Positions 33,641 to 42,758 of a stretch of 64,000 nt of DNA are shown piece by piece. The DNA is taken from contig NZ_JAGGMM010000001.1 of assembly GCF_017875315.1 (NCBI RefSeq), positions 248,001-312,000 of the forward strand, written 5' to 3'. This stretch comes from Methanomicrobium sp. W14 (GTDB lineage: Archaea > Halobacteriota > Methanomicrobia > Methanomicrobiales > Methanomicrobiaceae). Position numbers and translations under genes: made by a program. The notes beneath the pieces were generated by a model that was given only the letters and a program-made list of their open reading frames with translations, searched no databases and had not been told where the DNA came from. Numbering within the stretch: position 1 is the stretch's first letter; each line of letters opens with the position of its first letter.

Positions 33641-36346
33641 ATGCGTGATCCTCCTGTAAAGAAAATACTGTACTGGTGTCCGAAATGCAATGTGCCTCTT
33701 ATAGGCAGCAGCTGTTCCTGTGGAAGCGAAGCGGTAAAGGTGCCGCTCCTAAAGCCCTATGAGGTAAGACCTGCCCTCTCCGCCGACGTTGCACTTATAA
33801 AGAGCCTTGTCAATGAAAAGTTCGGTGACGCTTCTTTGTCTGACATAATGCTTCTGAACAAGTCCGGAGGCGATGACAGGGCCGAGCTTGTCATCATGAA
33901 CGGCGAGAGGTTCGGGTGGCTTGTATTCAGCCCGGTCAACAGGAAATACAGGTTTGATATAGCTCCCGAAGGCATCAAATATGTCATCGGTTCTGCAACA
34001 AAGGGAATTCTTGATATAGAAAAAGATACCGGCTACTCGAAGAGTATGGGCCGTATCGGCGGAAAAAGAATACAGCTCAACACTTTTTTCCCGGACGGAA
34101 CGTATATCGTAAAATACAGGAGCAGGTACGGCACCGGAATTGTACGGGATGATACCGTAAAGATTAAGGAGCTTGTTGCAGCAGAACCCGCAACCGCCCT
34201 TAACCCCGGATGGAAGGAAGCGGTAAGGAGAAACAAAAACCACCTGAAAAATCTGGAGCATACCGCGATAAGGACCATAAAGCAGCATATGAACGACAGA
34301 CCCTGTGTAAATGTGTCTTTTTCCGGGGGCAAGGACAGCACGGTCGCCCTTAACCTTGCCGGAAAAGCCGGTGTAAAAAAGGCTTTTTTCATTGATACCG
34401 GCCTTGAATTTCCGGAAACCATCGAATTTGTAAAGTCGAAGGGTGTTGACATAATAGAGAAGGGGGGAGACTTCTGGAAGGCTGTCGAAAGGGCGGGTCC
34501 TCCTTCAAAGGACAACCGCTGGTGCTGCAAGCTCTTAAAGCTCAACCCCCTGAAGGTGTACCTTTCCGGGATCGGCCCGTGCGTTACCGTCCAGGGCAAC
34601 CGCTGGTATGAGTCATGGAACCGTGCCGGGCTTGACGAGACGAACCAGAACCCTGCAAATCCTCTGCAACTCAATATATCCCCGATAAGGGGCTGGAGGG
34701 CTCTTGAGGTGTACCTTTACATCTGGTGGCAGGACCTTTCGATAAATCCGCTGTACGAGAAAGGCCTTGAGAGAATCGGATGTTATCTCTGCCCTGCAAT
34801 GCTTGAGAGTGAGTTTGAGGAGATGAGGAGTATTCATCCTGATTATACTAAGAGGTGGGATGATTTTCTTGAGAAGTGGGCGGAGAAGAAGGGCTATCCT
34901 GAAGAGTTTTATGAGTGGGGGCTTTGGCGCTGGAAGGCTCTTCCACCCAAGATGAGAGAAATCTGCAGGGATAACGACGTAGAGGTAAACTATGATTATA
35001 CCCTGAAGACAGGGTCTTTCGAAAGAAAAACTCCTGCCGGACAAAAGGCCGGAAAAACCGAAGAGCCCCCGGAGTCCCGTGACTCTGAGGATAAAAAGAA
35101 TTCCGCCGGCCGGCCTGAAACTGTGCCCGTGAAAGTGTTGGAATCAGGTAATGAAGTTGCAGCCTGCGGTTATGATGTAGCGGCGGTCAGGAAGGACTTT
35201 CCGATTCTCGGCGACGTCACATATCTTGACAATGCAGCGACCGGCTTTTCCCCGGAAAAGGTCCTTGACGCTGTAATCGACTTCGAGCACAACTACAGGT
35301 CGAACGTCGGCCGGGGTGTCCACAGCCTGATGCAGATTGCGTCGCAGAAGTACTGGCATGCCCATGAAAAGGCGGCGAAATTCATAGGCGGCGAGGACGG
35401 AGTGATGGTCTTTACGAAAAACACGACCGAAGCCATAAATATGGTTGCAATGGGGATGTCATGGCAGCCCGGAGACCGCATCATAACGACCGTCCTGGAG
35501 CACCATTCGAATCTCCTGCCCTGGAGGGCCCTGTCAAAGTATGGAGTTTCGGTCGACGTAATCGGCCTCGACTCATCGTATTCGCCTGACCTCTCGGAAC
35601 TTAAAAGGGTTATATCTCCAAAAACGAAACTTGTTGCAGTAACGCACGCCTCGAATGTCCTCGGTGTCGTTGTGCCTGTAAAAGAGATAGCGGAAATCTG
35701 CCACGAGAACGGGGTAAAGCTTCTTGTCGACGGTGCACAGAGTACACCACACATTCCGGTAAACGTCGCCGATATAGGCTGCGACTACTTTGCTTTTTCA
35801 GGCCACAAGATGCTTGGCCCGACGGGAACGGGTGGTCTGTGGATGAAGATGGCTGACCTGAACCCCGTTTTTCTGGGCGGCGGAATGGTGGAATCGGTGA
35901 CAAAGGACGGATTCGTCCCTGAAAAAGGCTACAGGATGTACGAGGCCGGAACACCCAATATATCCGGCGGAATAGGTCTTGGTGCAGCAGTCGACTACCT
36001 TTCAGGCATAGGGATGAAAAATATCCGTGACTATGAGGAGTCCCTGACAAAAAGGCTCATCGAAGGTCTTGAGAGTATACCGGGAGTAACTGTATACACT
36101 GCAAAGGACCCCAAAATGCGTATAGGTGTCGTGTCGTTTACAATCGACGGCCTTCACCCGCACGAGGTTGCACAGATGCTTGACGAAAATGCGGATATTA
36201 TGGTCCGCTCCGGAAACCACTGCTGCCAGCCGCTTATGGAGTGTCTCGGTCTTAAAGAGGGGACTGTCCGTGCAAGCATCGGGCTTTACAATACCGTGCA
36301 CGAGATAGACCTTCTGGTAGCATCGGTTAAGGAAATTGTAAGTTAA
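33641..36346 (+). CDS. Fusion of APS-reductase-like PP-loop protein and cysteine desulfurase
   Basis: A 901-residue multidomain protein. An N-terminal zinc ribbon (YWCPKCNVPLIGSSCSC) and a PUA-like domain precede a PP-loop adenylyl/sulfate-reductase domain with SFSGGKDSTVALNL. Cysteines NRWCCKLLKLNPL and GCYLCPA match the Cys-Cys...CxxC iron-sulfur motif of APS reductases. After a charged linker (about 465-500) comes a complete SufS/class V desulfurase: YLDNAATGFSP, LEHHSNLLPW, the PLP lysine in AFSGHKMLGPTG, and the active loop RSGNHCCQPLM. Such fusions suggest direct sulfur handover from cysteine to an adenylated substrate. Standing beside FdhD, it may serve cofactor or tRNA thiolation. Confidence 0.88.
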   Translation: MRDPPVKKILYWCPKCNVPLIGSSCSCGSEAVKVPLLKPYEVRPALSADVALIKSLVNEKFGDASLSDIMLLNKSGGDDRAELVIMNGERFGWLVFSPVNRKYRFDIAPEGIKYVIGSATKGILDIEKDTGYSKSMGRIGGKRIQLNTFFPDGTYIVKYRSRYGTGIVRDDTVKIKELVAAEPATALNPGWKEAVRRNKNHLKNLEHTAIRTIKQHMNDRPCVNVSFSGGKDSTVALNLAGKAGVKKAFFIDTGLEFPETIEFVKSKGVDIIEKGGDFWKAVERAGPPSKDNRWCCKLLKLNPLKVYLSGIGPCVTVQGNRWYESWNRAGLDETNQNPANPLQLNISPIRGWRALEVYLYIWWQDLSINPLYEKGLERIGCYLCPAMLESEFEEMRSIHPDYTKRWDDFLEKWAEKKGYPEEFYEWGLWRWKALPPKMREICRDNDVEVNYDYTLKTGSFERKTPAGQKAGKTEEPPESRDSEDKKNSAGRPETVPVKVLESGNEVAACGYDVAAVRKDFPILGDVTYLDNAATGFSPEKVLDAVIDFEHNYRSNVGRGVHSLMQIASQKYWHAHEKAAKFIGGEDGVMVFTKNTTEAINMVAMGMSWQPGDRIITTVLEHHSNLLPWRALSKYGVSVDVIGLDSSYSPDLSELKRVISPKTKLVAVTHASNVLGVVVPVKEIAEICHENGVKLLVDGAQSTPHIPVNVADIGCDYFAFSGHKMLGPTGTGGLWMKMADLNPVFLGGGMVESVTKDGFVPEKGYRMYEAGTPNISGGIGLGAAVDYLSGIGMKNIRDYEESLTKRLIEGLESIPGVTVYTAKDPKMRIGVVSFTIDGLHPHEVAQMLDENADIMVRSGNHCCQPLMECLGLKEGTVRASIGLYNTVHEIDLLVASVKEIVS

Positions 36347-36400
36347 AAAAGATTTTTTCCTTTTTTCCCGGTTTGGTTCAGGAACTTTCTCTGAATATTT

Positions 36401-36562
36401 TTATAAGGATGTCCTCTGTTTTTTTATTTTTTTGGGACTTATTCTTCCAGCTTTGTACAGCACCAGAGATGCTATAACAAGAACTGGTCTTTTTTTGGTT
36501 TTAGACAGATCTGAAAAAGGAAAGGGGACTACAAGGACATCGCCTTTTACAAATCTTTCCAT
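36401..36562 (-). pseudogene. Truncated PemK/MazF-like toxin
   Basis: A 53-residue frame overlapping the antitoxin stop (start ATG at 36562). It opens as a PemK/MazF toxin, MERFVKGDVLVVPFPFSDLS then KTKKRPVLVIAS, and then loses all similarity and stops after KAGRISPKKIKKQRTSL. The remaining two thirds of a toxin, including the catalytic strand region, are missing. Confidence 0.68.
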
Positions 36563-36789
36563 GCCTCATCTTCTTCTTTTGTATCCCAGTCTTTTTTAAG
36601 AGTATTTTCAGATGCATATGCACATTCAAGTGCCCTGCTGATATCTTTTAGAGGGCGTAGTTCAATTCTGTCATGATATGCGATTATGGCAATTTTGTCT
36701 TCCGGGCAAAAGCGCTCCCTTAATGCTTTTGGAATGACAATCTGCCCTTTTTCCGTAATTGTCCCCGTTTTAATTTCAAGTAGTGACAT
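36547..36789 (-). CDS. AbrB/MazE-family antitoxin
   Basis: An 80-residue protein with an N-terminal swapped-hairpin AbrB domain: TGTITEKGQIVIPKALRERF, then KIAIIAYHDRIELRPL. The acidic C-terminal tail (DTKEEDEAWKDL) would bind a toxin. It overlaps the toxin relic by 16 bases, as in classic toxin-antitoxin operons. It may be an orphan antitoxin and autorepressor now. Confidence 0.85.
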   Translation of the reverse strand: MSLLEIKTGTITEKGQIVIPKALRERFCPEDKIAIIAYHDRIELRPLKDISRALECAYASENTLKKDWDTKEEDEAWKDL

Positions 36790-37025
36790 GTCTTATCTTA
36801 TATGTAAGATTTGTAAGATATATAATATATGGGATGTTAGTGGAGTAAAGTAACTTCCTAATTGGAAACAAGAAATTTCTGTTATAAGATGTTTATTTGA
36901 CGTATTCATCCGTTATTTCCTGTTATACAGCAAGTGATTCCTCAGTTCATTTATTTCTGCCGCAGTTCTGCTGGAATTTCACTGAAAAGAATATAAAAAA
37001 AGATTGAATCTCCTCCCTGAGATTT
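36790..37025. other. Intergenic region upstream of the AbrB gene
   Basis: No gene seen. A minus-strand promoter probably lies in the AT-rich 36795-36840 stretch (ttatatgtaagatttgtaagatatataatatat), where the direct repeat GTAAGAT is a possible AbrB-type operator. Confidence 0.35.
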
Positions 37026-38546
37026 TTATTCTTCAGGCTTAAGGTCCACTGTAAAGTAGTCTTCAGCCAAAAGGTCAAGGTCGTTTACGGCTGTGTCGCA
37101 GACTATTGCAGGAGTCTGCCTGACTATCCTTAGCGCCACTGCGTCCGGGGAAAACTCCGGTGACATCTCTGCATCGACGTTTTTCTGGATAATATATCTT
37201 GTCGGGTCAAGGTTTGATGAATAATATTTCTTGAACTCGTCACGTTTTTCATCGGAAGTATTCACCCAGTCTGCTACGTCGGCGACCGTTATATCGCACG
37301 GGACCCAGCCGTATCCTTCAATATAGTATTCGGCCCAGAAGTGGGTCCCGGGTTCCCCTGAAATAAGCATCTGGTATCCGCCGATGGCCCTTGCAGGAAT
37401 CCCCACCGCCCTGCACAAGGCTGAGAAAAGAATGCTCTGCGTCCCGCAGTCCCCGTGTCCTGTTTCAAACATGTATGTTGATTCCGGGGTTTTTGGCTCA
37501 ACCGTATCCAGATTTACATGGGGGGCGTGACTGTAGGGGTAAGTTGTGGTTATGTAGTCGTATATCAGCTGTGCCATCAGGTACGGGTTTGTCTCGTTTC
37601 CGACAATTTTTTTGGCTTTATCTCTGATATCACCGCTGATTTCAATGTTTCTTTCGGAAGCCGTATATTTAATGTATTCCGGACTGCTTTTGTTGTAGGC
37701 CTCTACTCTTTCAGGGTCTACAATGAACCTCTGTTCGTATGATGTAAATTTTATATCTGCTGCTATTGTGAGGTTTCCGTCAATCTTTTCTGCCGGAATT
37801 TCATAATATATGTACCCTATATCACCTGTGGTTACCGGTTCTTTTACGACGTATTCAGGGTATGAAAGATTTCGGACTGAAACATTTCTTTGTGAATCCG
37901 TTTCAACAGGCAGCGGGAACCATATTTTCAGGGTCCCGTTTTTTGGGAGAAGGTCTTTTTGGACCTCCAGTTTTTCAGAACCGGTGTACCGTATGGGGTT
38001 TATGTACGGGTTATTTTTACCGGAATCAGGTGTACTTTCATCTGTTATTGCATATCCCGGGATAGAGCCGAAGTCCAGAATGTCCATGTTCTGAAGGATT
38101 TTGAAGTTTTTATACAGGTAGTACTGTGATATCCCGGCGAAGTATAGTGTTTCACCACCGGATTTTATTTTTTGGGCGGAATTTTCAAGCCAGTCGCCAA
38201 TTTCGGAATCGGTTATGCCGGGGATTTTACTCTTCATATTTTCAGCGGCCTCCGTTCTGTTGAACGGGAATTCTACTGCCGCCCTTTCGGCCAGAAACAT
38301 CCCGTTTCGTGCGGCAAGAGCTTTTTTTGAATCGTTATGTTTTTTATAGGCGTTCCATGCCTCTTCATAGAGTGAGGACGCCGTTTTGTAATTGTCATTC
38401 TTCATCTCATACTGTGCCTGTGAGTATAAGTTGTCCGCATTACCCGTGGAAGCTTTTGAATCATATTCTGTTCCAGTGCACCCGGCAGTGAGGATGAGTG
38501 CGGCAATTGCTAAAAAAAGAAGGACTCCGTGAACCTGTATTTTCAT
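37026..38546 (-). CDS. Transglutaminase-like lipoprotein with TPR-like N-terminus
   Basis: A 506-residue cell-surface lipoprotein (signal LFLAIAALILTAGC, lipobox Cys23). Residues 40-110 contain a helical-repeat-like segment (NLYSQAQYEMKNDNYKTASS). The C-terminal half is a transglutaminase/protease-fold domain with the full triad: Cys in HGDCGTQSILFSALCR, His in GTHFWAEYYI, Asp in WVPCDITVAD. Such archaeal proteins probably act as surface peptidases or cross-linkers; the substrate is unknown. Confidence 0.82.
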   Translation of the reverse strand: MKIQVHGVLLFLAIAALILTAGCTGTEYDSKASTGNADNLYSQAQYEMKNDNYKTASSLYEEAWNAYKKHNDSKKALAARNGMFLAERAAVEFPFNRTEAAENMKSKIPGITDSEIGDWLENSAQKIKSGGETLYFAGISQYYLYKNFKILQNMDILDFGSIPGYAITDESTPDSGKNNPYINPIRYTGSEKLEVQKDLLPKNGTLKIWFPLPVETDSQRNVSVRNLSYPEYVVKEPVTTGDIGYIYYEIPAEKIDGNLTIAADIKFTSYEQRFIVDPERVEAYNKSSPEYIKYTASERNIEISGDIRDKAKKIVGNETNPYLMAQLIYDYITTTYPYSHAPHVNLDTVEPKTPESTYMFETGHGDCGTQSILFSALCRAVGIPARAIGGYQMLISGEPGTHFWAEYYIEGYGWVPCDITVADVADWVNTSDEKRDEFKKYYSSNLDPTRYIIQKNVDAEMSPEFSPDAVALRIVRQTPAIVCDTAVNDLDLLAEDYFTVDLKPEE

Positions 38547-38765
38547 TTTCTTTTTTTTATGGTATTAGTATAAATTATGATAGGACCTGTGTGTTCCCGT
38601 TTGACCACTAAAACGGTCTGTATGTTTCTTTTTGTCTTTAAAATAAGTTTAATGCCCAAAAAAGTCAGGGAATAGATAAAAATGTATGATTTCCTTTTTT
38701 TGAAACCGGGATCTGCCGTGCAGTAAACAGGTTTAAACTGCCTGAAGGCAAAATAATGACAGTCA

Positions 38766-39983
38766 ATGAAGATGCCTGAACTCCTGGCCCCCGCCGGCAA
38801 CTGGTCCTGCCTTAAAACTGCCGTAATTAACGGTGCAGATGCTGTTTACTTTGGCGTCAAGGGCATGAATATGCGGGACAGTGCCGACAATTTTGAGGTG
38901 AGCGAAATTCCCGTCGTCATGCGTTATCTTCATGAAAACGGCAGAAAAGGCTACCTGACCCTTAATACCGTCTATTACAACAGGGAACTGAAAAAACTGG
39001 AAAAGGTGGTATCGGCGGCGAAAAATGCAGGTGTCGATGCTGTAATCTGCTGGGATATGGCTGTTATGAATCTGGCGGAAAAGGCCGGTCTCTGCGTCCA
39101 TATTTCAACGCAGGCCGGAGTCTCAAACTACGGGGCGTTCAAATTCTATGCAAAACTCGGAGCAAAGAGGATAATTCTTGCGAGGGAATGCTCTTTGTCC
39201 GACATTAATGAAATTCATCTGATGGCTGGGGCTGACGGCCTTGACTGCGAGATTGAAGCTTTTATACACGGTGCCATGTGCGTAAGCGTTTCCGGAAGGT
39301 GTTTTCTTTCGGCTTCAACTTTTAAAAAGTCCGCAAACCGGGGCCAATGCGTCCAGCCGTGCAGGAGGCTTTACAGGATAACCGATGTCGAGGACGACGA
39401 AAATTCGTATGTCCTCGGAAAAGACTTCGTCCTAAGCCCTAAGGACTTATGCACGATAGAAATTCTTCCCGAACTTGTCGGCGCCGGAATAAATTCATTC
39501 AAGATTGAGGGGAGGAGCAGGCCGCCTGAATACGTGAAGACGGCGGTTTCGTGCTACAGGTCGGCACTTAATGCAATAAAAGACGGAAGTTTCACTCCCG
39601 AGTATGCAAAAAAGCTTAAGTCTGAGCTTTCAAAAGCCTACAACCGCGGGTTTTCGACAGGGTTTTACGAAGGTATGGACGACGACTGGATAAGCACGGG
39701 GCCAAAGTCAAAGGAGTTGAAGGTCTACTGCGGGGACGTCGTAAACTACTACAAAAAAATAAATGTGGCCGAATTTTTTATCAGATCGGAAAAAATTTGT
39801 GTCGGAGACAAAATTCTTGTCTATGGGAAAACGACTCCTGCCGGGTACAGCGCTGTGGAAGAAATTCAAATTGAGCACAACCCGGTTGACTTTGCAGACA
39901 AAGGGCAGAGGTGCGGCATAAAGCTCCCGTTTTTTGCAAGGCCGGGGGACAAACTGTTTCTGGTCAGGGATTCAGGAAGATAA
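38766..39983 (+). CDS. Peptidase U32 family protein
   Basis: A 405-residue U32 protein. MPELLAPAGNWSCLKTAVIN at the start, GADAVYFGVKGMNMR, and the signature EAFIHGAMCVSVSGRCFLS are diagnostic, with the cysteines of RGQCVQPCRRLY completing a likely iron-sulfur or metal site. Bacterial relatives hydroxylate tRNA or rRNA; older annotation as collagenase-like peptidase is weaker. The second in-frame ATG at 38772 is an equally good start. Confidence 0.88.
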   Translation: MKMPELLAPAGNWSCLKTAVINGADAVYFGVKGMNMRDSADNFEVSEIPVVMRYLHENGRKGYLTLNTVYYNRELKKLEKVVSAAKNAGVDAVICWDMAVMNLAEKAGLCVHISTQAGVSNYGAFKFYAKLGAKRIILARECSLSDINEIHLMAGADGLDCEIEAFIHGAMCVSVSGRCFLSASTFKKSANRGQCVQPCRRLYRITDVEDDENSYVLGKDFVLSPKDLCTIEILPELVGAGINSFKIEGRSRPPEYVKTAVSCYRSALNAIKDGSFTPEYAKKLKSELSKAYNRGFSTGFYEGMDDDWISTGPKSKELKVYCGDVVNYYKKINVAEFFIRSEKICVGDKILVYGKTTPAGYSAVEEIQIEHNPVDFADKGQRCGIKLPFFARPGDKLFLVRDSGR

Positions 39984-40001
39984 TTTTTTTTATCGATATT
40001 T

Positions 40002-40745
40002 TTATGAATTTTCGTTTTTCAGGAATTCCGCAAGTTCTTCTTTAATATCGGGGTTTATGGACCATTTTTTGTACCTTCCGTCCGTAAGGGATGTAGCAAT
40101 GTCAAAACGCTGAAATCTGTCAAGGTACCAGTGGACTGTACTTCTGCTCATGTTGAATTTGTCTGAAATTTCACCGTTTGTCGTTCCCGGATTGTCCAGA
40201 ATATTCTTGAGCAGCATTCTGTTGGTCTCATTCCTTGCGATGGAGGCAATCGTTTTTTCATTTTCGCTGTATGTGTTTGAGTTGACAAAAAGACGTGTGA
40301 ACTTGCCGTTTTTGAACAGTACTATTTTATTGTCCGAACAGAGTCTGTGAATATAATATTTTGCTGTTCCTCTGTTGAGACCGAGATTTTTTGATATTTC
40401 GGTTAGGTTGCTGCCGGGATTTTTCAGGATGTATTGATATATGTTGTTTATAGTGCCATTTTCATGGTTTCCTTTAATTTTCCCGAAAACAAACGGCAGT
40501 ATTTTAAAAATTCCAAAGGCAGCCGTACATAAACCTGCGATATAAAATACCTGGATTTTCAAAGGCAGTTCCCAGAATGTAATCGTCGAATCCGCACCGT
40601 CTGAGTCCATGAGCCCCTGTTCTGTTAGTTCAGGGTCGTCTGTATGTGGTAATATTGTATAGTCTGTTTGTGCAGCCGAAACATTTGTTCCGGTAAATAT
40701 CAGAAAAAAAAGAATCAGTAAAAAAATAATTTTTTTAGGGTTCAT
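40002..40745 (-). CDS. Membrane-anchored double winged-helix regulator (paralogue)
   Basis: A 247-residue paralogue of the regulator at 26301-27026, with the same layout: signal-anchor (about 4-24), an external segment of about 35 residues, second membrane helix (about 65-87), then two winged helices, NIYQYILKNPGSNLTEISKN with YYIHRLCSDNKIV and MLLKNILDNPGTTNGEISDK with VHWYLDRFQRFDI. The upstream gene codes for a small secreted protein 27 bases away. The pair likely acts as an envelope signal to transcription switch. Confidence 0.75.
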   Translation of the reverse strand: MNPKKIIFLLILFFLIFTGTNVSAAQTDYTILPHTDDPELTEQGLMDSDGADSTITFWELPLKIQVFYIAGLCTAAFGIFKILPFVFGKIKGNHENGTINNIYQYILKNPGSNLTEISKNLGLNRGTAKYYIHRLCSDNKIVLFKNGKFTRLFVNSNTYSENEKTIASIARNETNRMLLKNILDNPGTTNGEISDKFNMSRSTVHWYLDRFQRFDIATSLTDGRYKKWSINPDIKEELAEFLKNENS

Positions 40746-40772
40746 AGTCCGAATTTTAAAAGGAATTATAAA

Positions 40773-41240
40773 TTATATGGTGTAATCTTCAGCTCCGTCC
40801 ACCCTGTAGCCGTAAACCTCATAATGCCAGGTACCCGTTTCTATTCCTGTTGACCTTTTTATGTCAATGTTTATTCTGCCGTCCGTTTTTTCGTCTGCAT
40901 TGTCATAATATTCACCGAGGCACTGCCAGTCGGGAGTGTATATTTTCAGTCTCAGTGAATCGGATTTGTCGCCCCAGTTAAGGTCTACGTTTAGGACAGT
41001 TGTATGAGAATTCACGTTTTTGGTATGCCAGTTTGTTTCACCCTGTGAAATTGTATCCGAGACATATTTTGGATTATAATAGTTGTTCCCCGGATTTTCG
41101 GCAGGTGTTATAGAGTAATTTTCGTAATTGAGTGCGGATGATGCAAAATTGATGCCTGCTTTGTCTTCGTTTGCCGCGCCGGATACAAAAGATACGCAAA
41201 ACAGTAGTATAACTGCCAATAATGCAATATTTTTCAGCAT
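40773..41240 (-). CDS. Small secreted beta-sandwich protein (regulator partner)
   Basis: A 155-residue secreted protein, signal peptide MLKNIALLAVILLFCVSFVS then GAANEDK. The mature domain has SQGETNWHTKNVNSHTTVLN, VDLNWGDKSDSLRLKIYTPD, LGEYYDN and TGTWHYEVYGYRVDG. This resembles pre-peptidase C-terminal (PPC) or jelly-roll domains. It is the intact version of the frameshifted gene at 27070-27530; both are followed by a membrane winged-helix gene. Confidence 0.72.
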   Translation of the reverse strand: MLKNIALLAVILLFCVSFVSGAANEDKAGINFASSALNYENYSITPAENPGNNYYNPKYVSDTISQGETNWHTKNVNSHTTVLNVDLNWGDKSDSLRLKIYTPDWQCLGEYYDNADEKTDGRINIDIKRSTGIETGTWHYEVYGYRVDGAEDYTI

Positions 41241-41318
41241 ATGTCCTCATCAGATCTAATATAATTATACAATATATATTTGCCATATTTACAGTTTATG
41301 TCCAAATCGTCGAAATGT

Positions 41319-41600
41319 AAAATTTTTCAGTTTCATGATTTGGACATAATGTACTAATAAAAACAGTTACAAAAGGCATCATTGTGACATCGAAAATATG
41401 AATGATGTTGCAGGGGATTTTTGCCCGGACCTTATCGAAATACGTGCAATAATCCCTGCATGCCCGGGGGCATAACTGAAAGTTATAGGCTTGCAACTAC
41501 TTGAAACCTTTGTCAATTTTGTCTTCTGAGGCATGAGCATGAAATGTGGAGACGAAATTTATGAAAACGAAAAAAGGAATGTGGGCTTTGAGCCTGCTGT
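41319..41600 (+). repeat. Leader cassette, copy 1
   Basis: About 280 bases almost identical to 43549-43830, with a constant offset of 2230 from the hairpins to the start codon and one single-base indel further upstream. It covers the upstream region, the ribosome binding site and the first seven codons (MKTKKGM). It contains two adjoining hairpins: ATGCCC-GG-GGGCAT (41460-41473) and ATAACT-GAA-AGTTAT (41472-41486). Confidence 0.85.
41460..41486 (+). other. Two tandem hairpins in leader copy 1
   Basis: Perfect arms ATGCCC/GGGCAT around GG and ATAACT/AGTTAT around GAA, sharing two bases, 75-100 bases upstream of the start codon. The same pair recurs at 43690-43716. It could be a structured RNA leader element or a binding site. 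Confidence 0.45.
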
Positions 41601-42745
41601 TTGTTTTAGCATTGATTGGAACAATGTTTGTCCCTGTCGTCAGTGCTGAGGAAGTCAAAAATTCTAAGGTTATAAATACAACTATTTTGGATCTTAATAA
41701 GATTGAACTGCCTGTTTTGCAATTTGATACTCAACAAGAGAAAAAAATTATAACCAACGAATTAAGTCTGACTGAATCTAATGGTGTTTCTTCCAAAGGT
41801 ATTTCTTCCATTCCGAGTGGTTCAATTATTTATCATTCAAAAGATGGAATAACTACTGTTTTTAGTTCATCTGGAAAACAAATTCTTGCAGCGGAGGATA
41901 AACAGTCAGGCATTATTCAGACGCCTGCAGGAATTGATAAACCTGCAACATATATCTGTCAGGTTCCTGGTGAATCTCATGTATATTCCAAAGAAAATGT
42001 CATATATGTAGCAAATCAAAAAAATGAGCTCATTTTGACTATAATAAATAATAATGTAAACACTAATTTATCTAATGAAATTAATTCAAAAAGTGTTCGG
42101 TCATTATATAGAGGCTGGTTAGAATATGCTGAAGATGTTGTATCTGGGGGTTTAACTCAATTTGATGCTTACTGGCATGTACCTTCAAAACCTCCAGATA
42201 TGGATTATGGGAAGGCAATTTTTATATTTAATGGTGTAGAACCTCCAGATGAAACATATGGACTTCTTCAACCGGTTTTGGCTTTTTACCCTTATGAAAA
42301 CGGTCAGGAATGGTATGGAGAGGCATGGTGCTATGCAATGAACCCCTATGATCCTGATAATGATTGTATAGTAGGGCCTCGTATCAGTGTAAATGAAGGA
42401 GACAGGATTAAAGGAAGGATTCTGTGGAGTAGCACATATAATCAGTGGTATGTCCAGTTCACCGATCTGACTACAGGGGATCTAAGTACTATTTGGTCTT
42501 CTCTGGTTCATCGTCATAACAATCTTGATGTATCAGTTGTTTTAGAGGGAAAGGTTGTTGATGACAATAATGACATGCCAGGAGATATTGAGTTCTATAA
42601 TATGGAATTTAAGAACAACGGTGCTGCTGTAAACGGAGTCTACTTTGAAGGTTACGTTGATTCAAACAAACCTTCTGGAATAACTGGTCTTTGGCCTCAA
42701 ATAATTTCAAATCCTTCGGATGTTAAGCTGAATACCTATAATTAA
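41561..42745 (+). CDS. Secreted protein, lectin- or eqolisin-like fold suspected
   Basis: A 394-residue exported protein. GTGGAGAC is the ribosome binding site for the ATG at 41561, giving MKTKKGMWALSLLFVLALIG and cleavage after VVSA. Residues from about 190 on form a beta-rich domain with GWLEYAEDVVSGGLTQFDAYWHVPSKPP, then KAIFIFNGVEPP, LLQPVLAF, WYGEAWCYAM and NQWYVQFTDLTTG. This recalls neprosin/eqolisin-type or lectin-like sandwiches, but I cannot assign catalytic residues. It shares its signal peptide with the gene at 55781. Confidence 0.65.
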   Translation: MKTKKGMWALSLLFVLALIGTMFVPVVSAEEVKNSKVINTTILDLNKIELPVLQFDTQQEKKIITNELSLTESNGVSSKGISSIPSGSIIYHSKDGITTVFSSSGKQILAAEDKQSGIIQTPAGIDKPATYICQVPGESHVYSKENVIYVANQKNELILTIINNNVNTNLSNEINSKSVRSLYRGWLEYAEDVVSGGLTQFDAYWHVPSKPPDMDYGKAIFIFNGVEPPDETYGLLQPVLAFYPYENGQEWYGEAWCYAMNPYDPDNDCIVGPRISVNEGDRIKGRILWSSTYNQWYVQFTDLTTGDLSTIWSSLVHRHNNLDVSVVLEGKVVDDNNDMPGDIEFYNMEFKNNGAAVNGVYFEGYVDSNKPSGITGLWPQIISNPSDVKLNTYN

Positions 42746-42758
42746 ATAGAGAAGATCC

